A DNA stretch of 64,000 bases from Rathayibacter sp. VKM Ac-2856 (GCF_013205055.1 NZ_JABMLF010000001.1:1460937-1524936); one strand, 5' to 3'. Positions 9,555 through 18,397 are shown, numbered from the stretch's first letter. Numbers and translations: made by a program. Notes: generated by a model not told the origin, from the letters alone.

Positions 9555-9595
9555 CAGAAGTTGTCGTAGTCGACGCCCGAGTACGACAACTTCTG
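9555..9595. repeat. 41-bp palindrome, copy 2
   Basis: Arms pair over about 18 bp with one mismatch around a 5-nt centre (9573-9577). It shares the AGAAGTTGTCGTA and GAGTACGACAACTTCT arms with the copy at 8458-8492. It lies between the DUF559-like gene and the methyltransferase. Confidence 0.85.
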
Positions 9596-9624
9596 GAGAG
9601 TGGCGGGGCGGGGCGGACGGGCGC

Positions 9625-10497
9625 TCAGAGGAAGAGGGGCTCCGGGTCGTGGGCGGCGAAGCGGCGGCGCATGACGGCGATGGCGTCGGCGTGCTCGTCG
9701 ACGAGGACGAAGCGGCGGCCGAGGGCGTGGGCGACGGCGCCGGTGGTGCCGGAGCCGGCGAAGAAGTCGAGGACGGCGTCGCCCTCGCGGCTGGAGGCCT
9801 GGACGATCCGGCGGAGGACACCCTCGGGCTTCTGGGTGGGGTAGCCGGTCTTCTCGCGGCCGGTGGGCGAGACGATGGTGTGCCACCAGACGTCGGTGGG
9901 CCGCTTGCCGCGCTCGGCCTTCTCGGGGGTGACGAGCCCGGGCGCCATGTACGGCTCGCGGTCGACGGCGGCGGAGTCGAAGTGGTAGCCGCGCGGGTCC
10001 TTCACGTAGACGAGGATCGTGTCGTGCTTGGTCGGCCAGCGCTTGGTCGCCTTCGCGCCGTAGTCGTAGGCCCAGATGATCTCGTTGAGGAAGCACTCGC
10101 GCCCGAACAGGGCGTCCAGCAGCACCTTCGCGTAGTGCGCCTCGCGGTAGTCGAGGTGCAGGTAGAGCGTGCCGTCGTCGGCGAGCAGGCGCCAGGCCTC
10201 GGCCAGCCGCGGCTCGAGGAACGACCAGTAGTCGTCGAAGCGGTCGTCGTAGCGGAGCAGGTCGCCGCGGATCCGCTCGTAGCTGCGCCCCTTGAAGCCC
10301 GAGATGGTCCCGGTCGCCGAGCGGACGGAGGTGGTCGACGTCCGCACCTGCGCGCGGCCGGTGTTGAACGGCGGATCGAGGTACACGACCGTGAACGCCC
10401 CGTCCGCGAGCAGCGGCAGGACCTCGAGGTTCTCGGCGTGGATCACCGCGCTCCGGGTCTCCGGGACGCCGTCCGCGATCTGGATCGTCCTGGGCAC
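9625..10497 (-). CDS. Solitary site-specific DNA methyltransferase, beta class
   Basis: About 290 residues. The catalytic motif DPPF (residue 41 from this start) comes before the AdoMet motif FAGSGTT near the C-terminus; that order defines class beta (N6-adenine or N4-cytosine methylases such as CcrM and type III Mod subunits). The target-recognition region lies between the motifs. There is no restriction gene beside it, so it is either a regulatory orphan or a relic. GTG 10497 is used; a GTG at 10536 is also possible and would leave only 53 bp to the divergent GNAT gene. Confidence 0.85.
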   Translation of the reverse strand: MPRTIQIADGVPETRSAVIHAENLEVLPLLADGAFTVVYLDPPFNTGRAQVRTSTTSVRSATGTISGFKGRSYERIRGDLLRYDDRFDDYWSFLEPRLAEAWRLLADDGTLYLHLDYREAHYAKVLLDALFGRECFLNEIIWAYDYGAKATKRWPTKHDTILVYVKDPRGYHFDSAAVDREPYMAPGLVTPEKAERGKRPTDVWWHTIVSPTGREKTGYPTQKPEGVLRRIVQASSREGDAVLDFFAGSGTTGAVAHALGRRFVLVDEHADAIAVMRRRFAAHDPEPLFL

Positions 10498-10577
10498 TCC
10501 GCAATGGTGCCACGGGGTCGGCGGCCCCTCCGACACGCCCCGGCGAGCGCGTGCCCGGACCGCCTCGGGCCCCGGCG

Positions 10578-10583
10578 TAGAGT
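10578..10583 (+). promoter_or_regulatory. -10 box of a leaderless promoter (GNAT gene)
   Basis: TAGAGT ends 6 nt before the ATG at 10590. Confidence 0.5.
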
Positions 10584-10589
10584 GACGCG

Positions 10590-10871
10590 ATGATCTCCGA
10601 GGTGCGCCACGACGAGGACCGGTCCCAGTACACGCTGTGGGTCGACGGCGAGAACGTGGGCCTGGCCGACTACGCGGTCCGCGGGGCCGACGTGGTCTTC
10701 CTGCACACCGAGATCGCCCCCGAGCACCGGCACGAGGGCCTGGGCGACCGCCTGGTCGAGGCGGCCCTGGACGACGCGCACGAGCGCGGTGCGCACGTGA
10801 TCCCGCTCTGCCCGTTCGTCGCCGACTTCATCGCCGAGCACCCGGACTACCAGGAGCTCCTCGCGAGCTGA
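10590..10871 (+). CDS. Small GNAT-fold N-acetyltransferase (YjdJ type)
   Basis: 93 residues, a short acetyltransferase domain of the YjdJ/GTN10 type. The acetyl-CoA loop is seen as HRHEGLGDRLVEAAL (about residue 46), and the C-terminal CPFVADFIAEHPDY matches this subgroup, with the conserved Cys and HPDY. The substrate is unknown. A TAGAGT box 6 nt before the ATG suggests a leaderless mRNA. It is divergent from the methyltransferase and convergent with lplA. Confidence 0.85.
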   Translation: MISEVRHDEDRSQYTLWVDGENVGLADYAVRGADVVFLHTEIAPEHRHEGLGDRLVEAALDDAHERGAHVIPLCPFVADFIAEHPDYQELLAS

Positions 10872-10913
10872 GCCGCGGCCCGAGGACTCCGCAAGCGCAG
10901 CCGCCGACGCCCG

Positions 10914-11963
10914 TCAGGGGACGCGGCGCAGCCACTCCGGCGTCGAGTACTTCGACGCCACGAGCTCCTCGGCCTCCGCGTACTCCTGGGCCGTCAGATC
11001 GCCCGCGGTGCCGCCGTGCAGCTGGACGAACGTCGCCTTCATCCGCTCGATGATCTCGGCGCGGCTGAGCCCGGTCTGGCTGCGCAGCGGATCGACGCGC
11101 TTGACCGCGGAGGCGATGCCCTTGTCGGAGAGCTTCTCGCGCCCGATCCGCAGCACCTGGACCATCTTCTCGGCGTCGATGTCGTAGCTCATCGTCACGT
11201 GGTGCAGGACGGCGCCGGAGCCGAGGCGCTTCTGCGCGGCCCCGCCGATCTTGCCCGAGGGCGAGGTGATGTCGTTGAGCGGCTGGTAGACCGCGTCGAT
11301 GCCGAGCGACTGCAGCGCGCTGACGGCCCACTCGTCGAGGAAGGCGTAGGAGTCGGCGAAGGTGAGGCCCTGCACCAGGTCGCCCGGCACGTAGAGCGAG
11401 TAGGTGACGACGCTGCCCGCCTCCATGAACATCGCGCCGCCGCCGGAGATCCGGCGGACGACCTCGACGCCGAACCTCTCCGCGTTCTCGAGGTCGACCT
11501 CGTTGCGCAGCGACTGGAAGCTGCCGATGACGACGGCGGGCTGGTCCCACTCCCAGATCCGCAGGGTCGGCTCGCGGCGCCCCTCGCCGACGGCGGCCGT
11601 CAGCACCTCGTCGAGCGCGAGGTGCATCGACGGGGAGACCGCCTTCGCGTGCACGATCCGCCAGTCGTAGTCGCGCCAGCTGGTCGCCTTCTGCAGCGAG
11701 CGCCGGATCGCGACGGCGACGGCCTCGGGGGTGAAGCCGAGCAGGACGGCGTCGGCCGGCAGCGCCTGGCGGATCGCCGCGGCGATCGTCTTCGCGTCGC
11801 TCTCGGCCGGCAGCCCGACCACCGCGCGGTCGATGTCGTCGAGCGCCGTGTCGGGCTCGAGGAAGAAGTCGCCCGCCAGCCGGAAGCCCGCGAACCTCCC
11901 GTCGACCACGTCGAGGTCGACGACCACGAGCTTTCCACCGGGGACCTTGTACTCGCCATGCAT
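10914..11963 (-). CDS. lplA: Lipoate-protein ligase, accessory domain first
   Basis: 349 residues, attaches lipoate to 2-oxoacid dehydrogenase and glycine-cleavage subunits. The order of parts is reversed relative to E. coli LplA. Residues 1-80 (KVPGGKLVVVDL, GDFFLEP) match the accessory domain that E. coli has at its C-terminus. The catalytic BPL-like domain follows, with RRISGGGAMF and GKIGGAAQKR containing the lipoate-binding lysine. A TAGGCT box 6 nt before the ATG suggests a leaderless mRNA. It is followed at a 9-bp offset by the hydrolase gene on the same strand. Confidence 0.88.
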   Translation of the reverse strand: MHGEYKVPGGKLVVVDLDVVDGRFAGFRLAGDFFLEPDTALDDIDRAVVGLPAESDAKTIAAAIRQALPADAVLLGFTPEAVAVAIRRSLQKATSWRDYDWRIVHAKAVSPSMHLALDEVLTAAVGEGRREPTLRIWEWDQPAVVIGSFQSLRNEVDLENAERFGVEVVRRISGGGAMFMEAGSVVTYSLYVPGDLVQGLTFADSYAFLDEWAVSALQSLGIDAVYQPLNDITSPSGKIGGAAQKRLGSGAVLHHVTMSYDIDAEKMVQVLRIGREKLSDKGIASAVKRVDPLRSQTGLSRAEIIERMKATFVQLHGGTAGDLTAQEYAEAEELVASKYSTPEWLRRVP

Positions 11964-11969
11964 GACGTC

Positions 11970-11975
11970 AGCCTA
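11970..11975 (-). promoter_or_regulatory. -10 box of a leaderless promoter (lplA)
   Basis: TAGGCT on the minus strand ends 6 nt before the ATG at 11963. It overlaps the last codons of the upstream hydrolase gene. Confidence 0.5.
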
Positions 11976-12860
11976 GGCGGGAGGGGCGTCCTCACCCGTC
12001 GGAGCGGGGAACCTCTCGTCGAGCCAGTCGACCAGGTCGGCGGTGACCTCGACACGGTTCAGCTCCTGGAACAGCTCGTGCCGCGCCTCCGGGTACACCC
12101 GGACGCTGACGTCCGTGTAGCCGGCGCGACGGCGGTAGGCCTGCGCGAGCGCGCGCACCGAGCGCTCGCCGCCGAGCGTGTCGTCGGCGCCGACCACGAG
12201 CAGCAGCGGGAGCGGGTGCTCGGGGTGCCGGGCGGGCCGGCCGACGAGGCGGAGCGTCTCGCGGAGCCCGATCCGCTTCGCCAGCGGAGTCGTGAAGGTC
12301 AGCGGATCGTCGTGGAAGAGCTGCCAGACCTCCGGGTCGCGCGAGAGCCACTCGAGCCCGAGGCCCCCGGGCACCCGGTGCCGCCGGGTCAGATCGCCGG
12401 CGTTCATGTAGCCGGGGAGCCGGTAGGCCGTGCCGCTGAGCACGAGCGCCGCGTAGTCGGCGGAGCGGTGGTCGACGATGCGCTGCGCCATCAGCGACCC
12501 CCAGGAGTGGCCGAGCAGGACGATCGGGACGCTGCAGTTCTCGCCGGCGAGCTCGCGGGTGAGCCGGTTGACCGCCTCCTCCGCCGCGCGCAGGCCGCCC
12601 GGCCCGAGGCGCCCGAGCTCGGCGGTGTCGCCGCCGTGCTGCTCGAGCCCGGTCTGACCGTGCCCCCGGTGGTCGTCGGCCGCGACGGCGTAGCCCGCCG
12701 CGACGAGCGCCTCGGCGAGCTCGACGTAGCGGCCGGAGTGCTCGCCCACCCCGTGCGCGATCTGCACGATCGCCCTCGGGCTCGGGTGCGCCCACCAGCG
12801 CCAGTGGATCGTCACGCCGTAGGCGTCCTGGAAGGTCCTGTCGACCGCGGTGCCGGGCAT
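11973..12860 (-). CDS. Alpha/beta hydrolase, monoacylglycerol-lipase type
   Basis: 295 residues, probably a cytoplasmic esterase or lipase. The nucleophile elbow GHSWGS carries the serine, an HGVGEHSGRY oxyanion loop and HRGHGQT motif match the lysophospholipase/monoacylglycerol lipase group, and an Asp (GADD) and final His (ARHEL) complete the triad. ATG 12860 has a CACACT box 6 nt upstream; the open frame continues to 12974 but without family similarity. Gene order suggests it is upstream of lplA on the same strand, with lplA keeping its own promoter. Confidence 0.85.
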   Translation of the reverse strand: MPGTAVDRTFQDAYGVTIHWRWWAHPSPRAIVQIAHGVGEHSGRYVELAEALVAAGYAVAADDHRGHGQTGLEQHGGDTAELGRLGPGGLRAAEEAVNRLTRELAGENCSVPIVLLGHSWGSLMAQRIVDHRSADYAALVLSGTAYRLPGYMNAGDLTRRHRVPGGLGLEWLSRDPEVWQLFHDDPLTFTTPLAKRIGLRETLRLVGRPARHPEHPLPLLLVVGADDTLGGERSVRALAQAYRRRAGYTDVSVRVYPEARHELFQELNRVEVTADLVDWLDERFPAPTGEDAPPA

Positions 12861-13033
12861 GGGACCAGTGTGGCCCTCCAGCCGCGGAGCGCGAAGAAGC
12901 GCGCGAGAACTGAGAAGATACTCACGATCCGTCGGACAGGGGTCCCGCCCGCCCGCGGGATCGCTAGCGTTCAACCGCCGTGCGGAGTCCCCACGACCGT
13001 CCCCACCCCCTTCTCGAGCGAGGCCAGCCCCCC

Positions 13034-14062
13034 ATGACCGTGTCGCCCCTGATCTGGACCCTGACGATCGTCTTCATCGTCCTGCTCCTGCTCTTCGACT
13101 TCTTCTTCCACGTGCGCAAGGCGCACGAGCCGACGCTCAAGGAGTCGGCGATCTGGTCGGCCCTCTACGTCGGCATCGCCGTGCTCTTCGGCGTCGGCGT
13201 CCTCGTCTTCGGCGGACCGACGCCCGGCTCGGAGTACTTCGCCGGCTACATCACCGAGAAGGCGCTGTCGGTCGACAACCTCTTCGTCTTCCTCATCATC
13301 ATGGCGAGCTTCAAGGTGCCGCGCGCCGACCAGCAGAAGGTGCTCCTCTTCGGCATCGTCTTCGCGCTGATCGCCCGCACCGGCTTCATCTTCCTCGGCG
13401 CCGCGCTGATCAACTCCTTCGCCTGGATCTTCTACCTCTTCGGCCTGATCCTGCTGCTGACCGCGTTCAACCTGGTGAAGCCCGGCGACGAGCACGCCGG
13501 CGACAACGTGATGGTCCGCCTCGCCAAGCGCGTCTTCAAGACGAGCGACCAGTACGACGGCGACAGGTTCTACACGCACATCGACGGCAAGAAGGTCCTC
13601 ACGCCGATGATCCTCGTGATGGCGGCGATCGGCGGAACGGACATCCTGTTCGCCCTCGACAGCGTCCCCGCGATCTTCGGCCTCACCAGCGACGTCTTCC
13701 TGGTCTTCACCGCGACGGCGTTCTCGCTGCTCGGACTCCGCCAGCTCTACTTCCTGATCGACGGCCTGCTCGACCGCCTCGTCTACCTCAGCTACGGCCT
13801 GGCCGCGATCCTCGCCTTCATCGGCGTGAAGCTGATCCTGCACGCGCTGCACGAGAACAACCTGCCGTTCATCAACGGCGGCGAGCACGTCGAGGTCTTC
13901 GAGATCGGCACCGGCCTCTCGCTCACCGTCATCATCGGAGTGCTGGCCGTCACGGTCATCGCGTCGCTGGTCAGCCCCAAAGGCCGCCGCATGGCCGCCG
14001 AGGCCGCCGAGCGCAAGCGCGTCGCCGCCGCGGCCGGCGCGGACACCGACGCGGGGCACTGA
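13034..14062 (+). CDS. TerC-family integral membrane protein
   Basis: 342 residues with about nine hydrophobic helices. The family motifs are present: the EKALSVDNLFVFLIIM segment, and DILFALDSVPAIFGLT with its acidic residues inside the membrane. TerC/Alx proteins are linked to metal (Mn) export and to tellurite resistance. The C-terminus is a charged tail. ATG 13034 is preferred because it starts the first helix. It is divergent from the hydrolase gene. Confidence 0.9.
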   Translation: MTVSPLIWTLTIVFIVLLLLFDFFFHVRKAHEPTLKESAIWSALYVGIAVLFGVGVLVFGGPTPGSEYFAGYITEKALSVDNLFVFLIIMASFKVPRADQQKVLLFGIVFALIARTGFIFLGAALINSFAWIFYLFGLILLLTAFNLVKPGDEHAGDNVMVRLAKRVFKTSDQYDGDRFYTHIDGKKVLTPMILVMAAIGGTDILFALDSVPAIFGLTSDVFLVFTATAFSLLGLRQLYFLIDGLLDRLVYLSYGLAAILAFIGVKLILHALHENNLPFINGGEHVEVFEIGTGLSLTVIIGVLAVTVIASLVSPKGRRMAAEAAERKRVAAAAGADTDAGH

Positions 14063-14201
14063 GTTCCCGGGTGCGCCGCGTGGCGGCGCACCGCAGTCGG
14101 CTCGCGCAAGCGGTCGCGTCCCGCAGAGCGGCGAACCATCGGCCAGCACGATTCGCTGGCACGCGAATCGCACGTTCGCCTCGTGGAGATCGCCGATTCT
14201 G

Positions 14202-14230
14202 AAGGCCCCTGGAGGTGATCCGGGGGCCTT
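14202..14230. terminator. Two-way stem-loop terminator
   Basis: AAGGCCCC (14202-14209) pairs with GGGGCCTT (14223-14230) between the convergent terC-like and response-regulator genes. Confidence 0.65.
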
Positions 14231-14241
14231 CTCCCTTGCGC

Positions 14242-14910
14242 CTACCTCGCTCGGTACCTGTGCTCCGGCCGGCCCGTCGTCCCGTAGCTGAGGGTCATCT
14301 CGACGAGGCCGCGGCCGGCGAGGCCCGAGAGGTAGCGCTGGGCGGTCGCGCGCGAGATGCCGGCCCGCTCCGCGACCTCGAGGGCCGACAGCTCCGCGCC
14401 GGACTCGGCCAGCCGGGCGAGCACGAGCTGCTCCGTCGCCGAGCGCGACGGCTGCGTCGCCGCGGCGTCGCCCGAGTGCAGGATGCGCAGCGCCCGCTCC
14501 ACCGCCTCCTGGTCGGCGACCCGGTCCTCGCGCAGCACGTTGCGGAAGCGCACGTAGGCGTCGAGGCGCTCGCCGAGCAGCCGGGCGTCGAACGGCTTGA
14601 TCAGATAGCCGAGCGCCCCCGCGTGCAGGGCCCGCCGGACGGTCGCGCCGTCGGAGGCGGCGCTCACCACGAAGGCGTCGGTCTCGAGCTCGCGCAGCAG
14701 CGAGATGCCGCTCTGGTCGGGCAGGTGCACGTCGAGCAGGAGCAGGTCGGGCGCCTGCTCGAGCACCGCGGCCCGCGCGGCCCGGGCGGTGTGCACCGGC
14801 GGCAGCGCCCGCAGCCCCTGGCGGGTGTCCACCAGGTCGGCGTGCAGCTGCGCCACCCGGAAGTCGTCGTCGACCACGAGCACGGTCCGCTCCTGCTGGT
14901 CCGGGGTCAT
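14242..14910 (-). CDS. CitB/DcuR-family response regulator
   Basis: 222 residues. The receiver domain has the acidic pair VDDD, the phospho-Asp in LLLDVHLPDQSG and the lysine in YLIKPF. The C-terminal winged helix (EVAERAGISRATAQRYLSGL) binds DNA. Its ATG overlaps the stop of the upstream kinase gene by 4 nt, so the pair is translationally coupled. By family and by the divergent citrate carrier gene it most likely switches that carrier on when the kinase senses a di- or tricarboxylate. Confidence 0.92.
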   Translation of the reverse strand: MTPDQQERTVLVVDDDFRVAQLHADLVDTRQGLRALPPVHTARAARAAVLEQAPDLLLLDVHLPDQSGISLLRELETDAFVVSAASDGATVRRALHAGALGYLIKPFDARLLGERLDAYVRFRNVLREDRVADQEAVERALRILHSGDAAATQPSRSATEQLVLARLAESGAELSALEVAERAGISRATAQRYLSGLAGRGLVEMTLSYGTTGRPEHRYRAR

Positions 14911-16655
14911 CGGTCCTCCTCGCCGTGCGGCTCCTCGCCGGGCAGTTCGTCATCGAGCGGTTCGTCGTCGGCCGGCTCGTCCTCGAGCGCCGCCTCGTCG
15001 GGCGGCCGCACCGCACCCGGCAGCCGCGCGCAGAGCACCGCGCCCGTCGCGGCACCGCCGGCGTCCGCCAGCCAGACCTCGCCACCGCGCCGCGCCGCGA
15101 CCTCGCGGCAGAGCGGCAGCCCGAAGCCGCGGCCGTGCACGCGGTCGTCGTCCTCCGCCACCGCGCCCGGTCCGCGCGCGAAGAGCGAGTCCGGATCGGC
15201 GACGCCGTCCCCCGAGTCGGCCACGGTCACGAAGAGCGTGCCGCCGTCGTCGAGCAGCTCGACCTCGACGAAGCGCACGTCGCGCCGCCCCTCGACGGCG
15301 GCGCGCACCGCGTTGTCGACCAGGTTGCCGACGACGGTGGCGACGTCCTCCGGCTCGATCACCGTCCCGCGCACCAGCGTCTCCTCGCCCAGGGTCAGCA
15401 GGACGCCGCGCTCGGCCGCCTCGATCCCCTTCGCGCCGACGAGCGCCTGGAGGTAGGGCTCCTGCAGCCGGTCGGCGTGCTGGACCGGGTACTTCAGCGG
15501 CCCGCGGGTCAGCACCTCGTCGAGGTACTCGCGGGCGGAGCCGGTGCGCCCGGCGTCCAGCAGCCCGGCCACCACGTGCAGCCGGTTGGCGAACTCGTGC
15601 CGCTGCACCCGCAGGGCGTTGGTCATCGCGCCGACCGCGTCGAGGCGGCGGCTGAGGGCCGCGAGCGCCGTGCGGTCGCGCAGGACGACCACGACGCCGA
15701 GATCGCGGTCGCCCCGCGTCACCCGCCGGATGTCGACGTAGACGATGCGCGAGCGGACGACGAAGCCCTCCTCGCCGGCGCCGGGCGGGAGCTCGCCGGC
15801 GAGGGCCGTCGAGATCGCGTCGGCGAGCGGCTGCGGGAGCGCGAGATCGGCGAGGGCCCGCCCGTGCAGCGCCCGTCCGGTCGGGTCCTCCGAGCCGAGG
15901 ATCGCGGCGGCCCGGGCGTTGCAGACGCCGACCCGTCCGTCGCGGTCGAGCGCGAGCACCCCCTCGTCGACCCCGTCGAGGACGGCGGCCTGATCCTGCA
16001 CCAGCGCGGTGAGCTCCTCCGGGGCGAGCCCGAGGGTGAGGCGCAGCAGCCGACGGCGGATGAAGACGGAGGCGATGACCGCGAGCACGAGTCCGGCGAG
16101 CGCCGCCGCGAGCACGCCGAGCAGCGCGGTCGGCAGATCCGTGAAGACGCTCGAGCGGGCGAAGCCGATGCTCACCTCGCCCACCACGCGCGTCGCGTCG
16201 TCCGGCGCGTACACCGGCACCTTCGCGCGGGCGGACTCGCCGAGCGTGCCGGTGCCCCAGGAGACCGACTCTCGCCCGGCCAGCGCCTCCTCCGGACTCG
16301 TCGAGACCACCTCGCCGAGCCGCTCGGGGTCGGGGTGCGCGAGCCGGATGCCGCGGTCGTCCGTGATCACGACGAAGAGGGCGCCGGTGCGCTCCTCCAC
16401 GGCCTCGGCGGCGGTCTCGAGCGTCCCGCCCTCCAGCTCCGCGCGCGAGGGGACGGCCGGATCGAGCGAGGAGGCGGTCACGGCCTCGCGCACGTCGGCG
16501 TCCTCGGCGACGGTCCGGGCGATCGCGAGCGCCGTCTCCTCCGCCTCGCCCTGCAGCTGCTGCACGCTCAGCGCGGTCACCAGTCCGGCGCAGACCAGGA
16601 CGGCGGCGGCGACGGTCGCGAGCTGCAGCACGAGCACGTGGGTCGCGAAGCGCAT
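14907..16655 (-). CDS. CitA/DcuS-family sensor histidine kinase
   Basis: 582 residues. Two membrane helices (about 8-30 and 168-190) frame an extracytoplasmic sensor domain; a cytoplasmic PAS domain follows, then the RHEFANRLH box with the phosphorylated His, and an ATPase domain with NLVDNAVRAA and GFGLPLC. The layout is that of citrate and C4-dicarboxylate sensors. The C-terminal end is extra Glu/Asp-rich. A GAGGAGG ribosome site precedes the ATG. Downstream is the coupled response regulator; the divergent gene is a CitMHS carrier. Confidence 0.92.
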   Translation of the reverse strand: MRFATHVLVLQLATVAAAVLVCAGLVTALSVQQLQGEAEETALAIARTVAEDADVREAVTASSLDPAVPSRAELEGGTLETAAEAVEERTGALFVVITDDRGIRLAHPDPERLGEVVSTSPEEALAGRESVSWGTGTLGESARAKVPVYAPDDATRVVGEVSIGFARSSVFTDLPTALLGVLAAALAGLVLAVIASVFIRRRLLRLTLGLAPEELTALVQDQAAVLDGVDEGVLALDRDGRVGVCNARAAAILGSEDPTGRALHGRALADLALPQPLADAISTALAGELPPGAGEEGFVVRSRIVYVDIRRVTRGDRDLGVVVVLRDRTALAALSRRLDAVGAMTNALRVQRHEFANRLHVVAGLLDAGRTGSAREYLDEVLTRGPLKYPVQHADRLQEPYLQALVGAKGIEAAERGVLLTLGEETLVRGTVIEPEDVATVVGNLVDNAVRAAVEGRRDVRFVEVELLDDGGTLFVTVADSGDGVADPDSLFARGPGAVAEDDDRVHGRGFGLPLCREVAARRGGEVWLADAGGAATGAVLCARLPGAVRPPDEAALEDEPADDEPLDDELPGEEPHGEEDR

Positions 16656-16738
16656 GGGGCCTCCTCGCCGTCGAGCGGACCGGACGGGCCGGATCGGGAC
16701 GGGCCGGGCCGTGCCGGGTCGGGATGATCCGGGTCGGG

Positions 16739-16774
16739 ATGCGCAGAATGCGCAGAACCCACACTATGCGCAGA
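16739..16774. promoter_or_regulatory. Three direct repeats ATGCGCAGA, candidate response-regulator site
   Basis: ATGCGCAGA lies at 16739-16747, 16748-16756 and 16766-16774, so the three copies share a 9-bp register with one step degenerate. They sit in the intergenic region between the kinase and the CitMHS carrier, where the CitB-type regulator would bind. Confidence 0.5.
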
Positions 16775-16885
16775 TCCCGCGCTTATGAGCGATACCCGGG
16801 CCGCACCGCCCGCCCTGCCTAGTGTGTCCACGACCTGGAGAGCCCGCCGCGGGATCCCGGACGCACGACGACGAAGGAGTCAGCA

Positions 16886-18379
16886 GTGTTGGTAGTACTC
16901 GGATTCACGATGATCCTGGCCTTCATGGCCCTGATCATGACCAAGCGGCTGACGCCGATGGTCGCCCTGATCGTCGTCCCGACGATCTTCGGGCTCTTCG
17001 CGGGCGCCGGCCTCGGCATCGGCGACATGGTGCTGGAGGCGATCGGCAGCCTCGCCCCCACGGCCGCGCTGCTGATGTTCGCGATCATGTACTTCGGCAT
17101 CATGATCGACGTCGGCCTGTTCGACCCGCTGATCCGCTTCATCGTCCGCGCGCTCGGCGACGACCCGGCCAAGGTCGTCCTCGGCACCGCCCTGCTCGCC
17201 GGTGCGGTCTCGCTCGACGGCGACGGATCGACCACGTTCATCGTGACCACGGCCGCGATGCTGCCGATCTACCTCCGCCTCGGGATGAACCCGGTCGTCC
17301 TCACCTGCGTCGCCGGCCTCGCCAACGGCACGCTCAACATCGTCCCCTGGGGCGGCCCGACGGTGCGCGCCGCCGCCGCCCTGCAGGTCTCTCCGAGCGA
17401 GATCTTCGTGCCGATGCTCCCCTCGCTCGCCGTCGGCCTCGCCGTCACGCTGGTCTTCGCCTGGTTCCTCGGACTCGGCGAGCGCCGCCGCCTCGGCTCG
17501 CTCGCCCTCGCGGAGCCGATGCTCGAGCAGGAGCTCGTCGGCGCCGGATCCCGCGGCGGCTCGGCCCGCTCCGGAGCCCGCACCGGCGGCCTCGCCGCCC
17601 TCACCGGCGGCATCCGCACCGTCGCCCGCGAGCGCTTCTCCTTCCTCCGCGGCCCGGAGTCGCTGCGCGGCGCCCAGGTCGCCGTCGCCGCCCGCGTCCA
17701 GGCCGACGACGCCGACACCGCGATGGCCGACACCATGCTCGACCCGGAGCGCGAGACGCTGCGCCCGAAGCTGATCTGGGTCAACCTCGTGCTGACCCTC
17801 GCCGTGATGACCCTGCTGGTCGCCGACGTCCTCCCCCTCCCCTACGTCTTCATGGTCGGCTCCGCGGTCGCGCTGCTGATCAACTTCCCGAAGATGAAGG
17901 ACCAGGCGGCCGAGATCGTCAAGCACGCTCCGAGCATCGTCGGCGTCGTCTCGATGGTCCTCGCGGCCGGCGTGCTGATCGGCGTCCTCAACGGCACCGG
18001 CATGGTCGACGCGATGGCCGAGTGGGTCGTCGACGTCATCCCGCCCGCGCTCGGCCCGTTCCTCGCCGTGATCACCGGCGTGCTGAGCATCCCGATGACC
18101 TTCTTCATGTCGAACGACGCCTTCTACTACGGCATCCTCCCGGTGCTCTCCGAGAGCGCCGCGCAGTACGGCATCGACCCGGTCGAGATGGCCCGCGCGT
18201 CGATCACCGGTCAGCCCGTCCACCTGCAGAGCCCGCTGGTGCCGGCGATCCTGCTGCTGGTCTCGCTCGCCGCGGTCAACCTGGGCGACCACCACCGCAA
18301 GGTGCTCTGGCGCGCGGTGGTCGTCTCGCTGGTGATGCTGGCGGTCGGCGTGCTGGTCGGGGCGATCCCCTTCGGCTGA
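16886..18379 (+). CDS. CitMHS-family citrate (metal-citrate) transporter
   Basis: 497 residues, 11-13 hydrophobic helices. Family features include the early SLDGDGSTTFIVT and NIVPWGGPTVR motifs and the second-half motif SNDAFYYGILPV. These carriers import citrate as a complex with Mg, Ca or other divalent metals. A polar insertion of about 75 residues (about 200-290) sits between the halves. The GTG at 16886 has AAGGAG 6 nt upstream. Control by the divergent two-component pair is likely. Confidence 0.92.
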   Translation: MLVVLGFTMILAFMALIMTKRLTPMVALIVVPTIFGLFAGAGLGIGDMVLEAIGSLAPTAALLMFAIMYFGIMIDVGLFDPLIRFIVRALGDDPAKVVLGTALLAGAVSLDGDGSTTFIVTTAAMLPIYLRLGMNPVVLTCVAGLANGTLNIVPWGGPTVRAAAALQVSPSEIFVPMLPSLAVGLAVTLVFAWFLGLGERRRLGSLALAEPMLEQELVGAGSRGGSARSGARTGGLAALTGGIRTVARERFSFLRGPESLRGAQVAVAARVQADDADTAMADTMLDPERETLRPKLIWVNLVLTLAVMTLLVADVLPLPYVFMVGSAVALLINFPKMKDQAAEIVKHAPSIVGVVSMVLAAGVLIGVLNGTGMVDAMAEWVVDVIPPALGPFLAVITGVLSIPMTFFMSNDAFYYGILPVLSESAAQYGIDPVEMARASITGQPVHLQSPLVPAILLLVSLAAVNLGDHHRKVLWRAVVVSLVMLAVGVLVGAIPFG

Positions 18380-18397
18380 TCCGACGCCCACCGAGCG

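Noticed and set aside
3440..10633. A 2397-residue minus-strand open frame
   Set aside because: It is an antisense shadow: it runs across MurE, MFS, GH1, LacI and methyltransferase genes with Arg/Pro/Ala-rich, low-complexity sequence and no domain.
12971..15085. A 704-residue minus-strand open frame over TerC and the response regulator
   Set aside because: It is an antisense shadow with biased Glu/Asp/Arg composition; real genes with motifs occupy the other frames.
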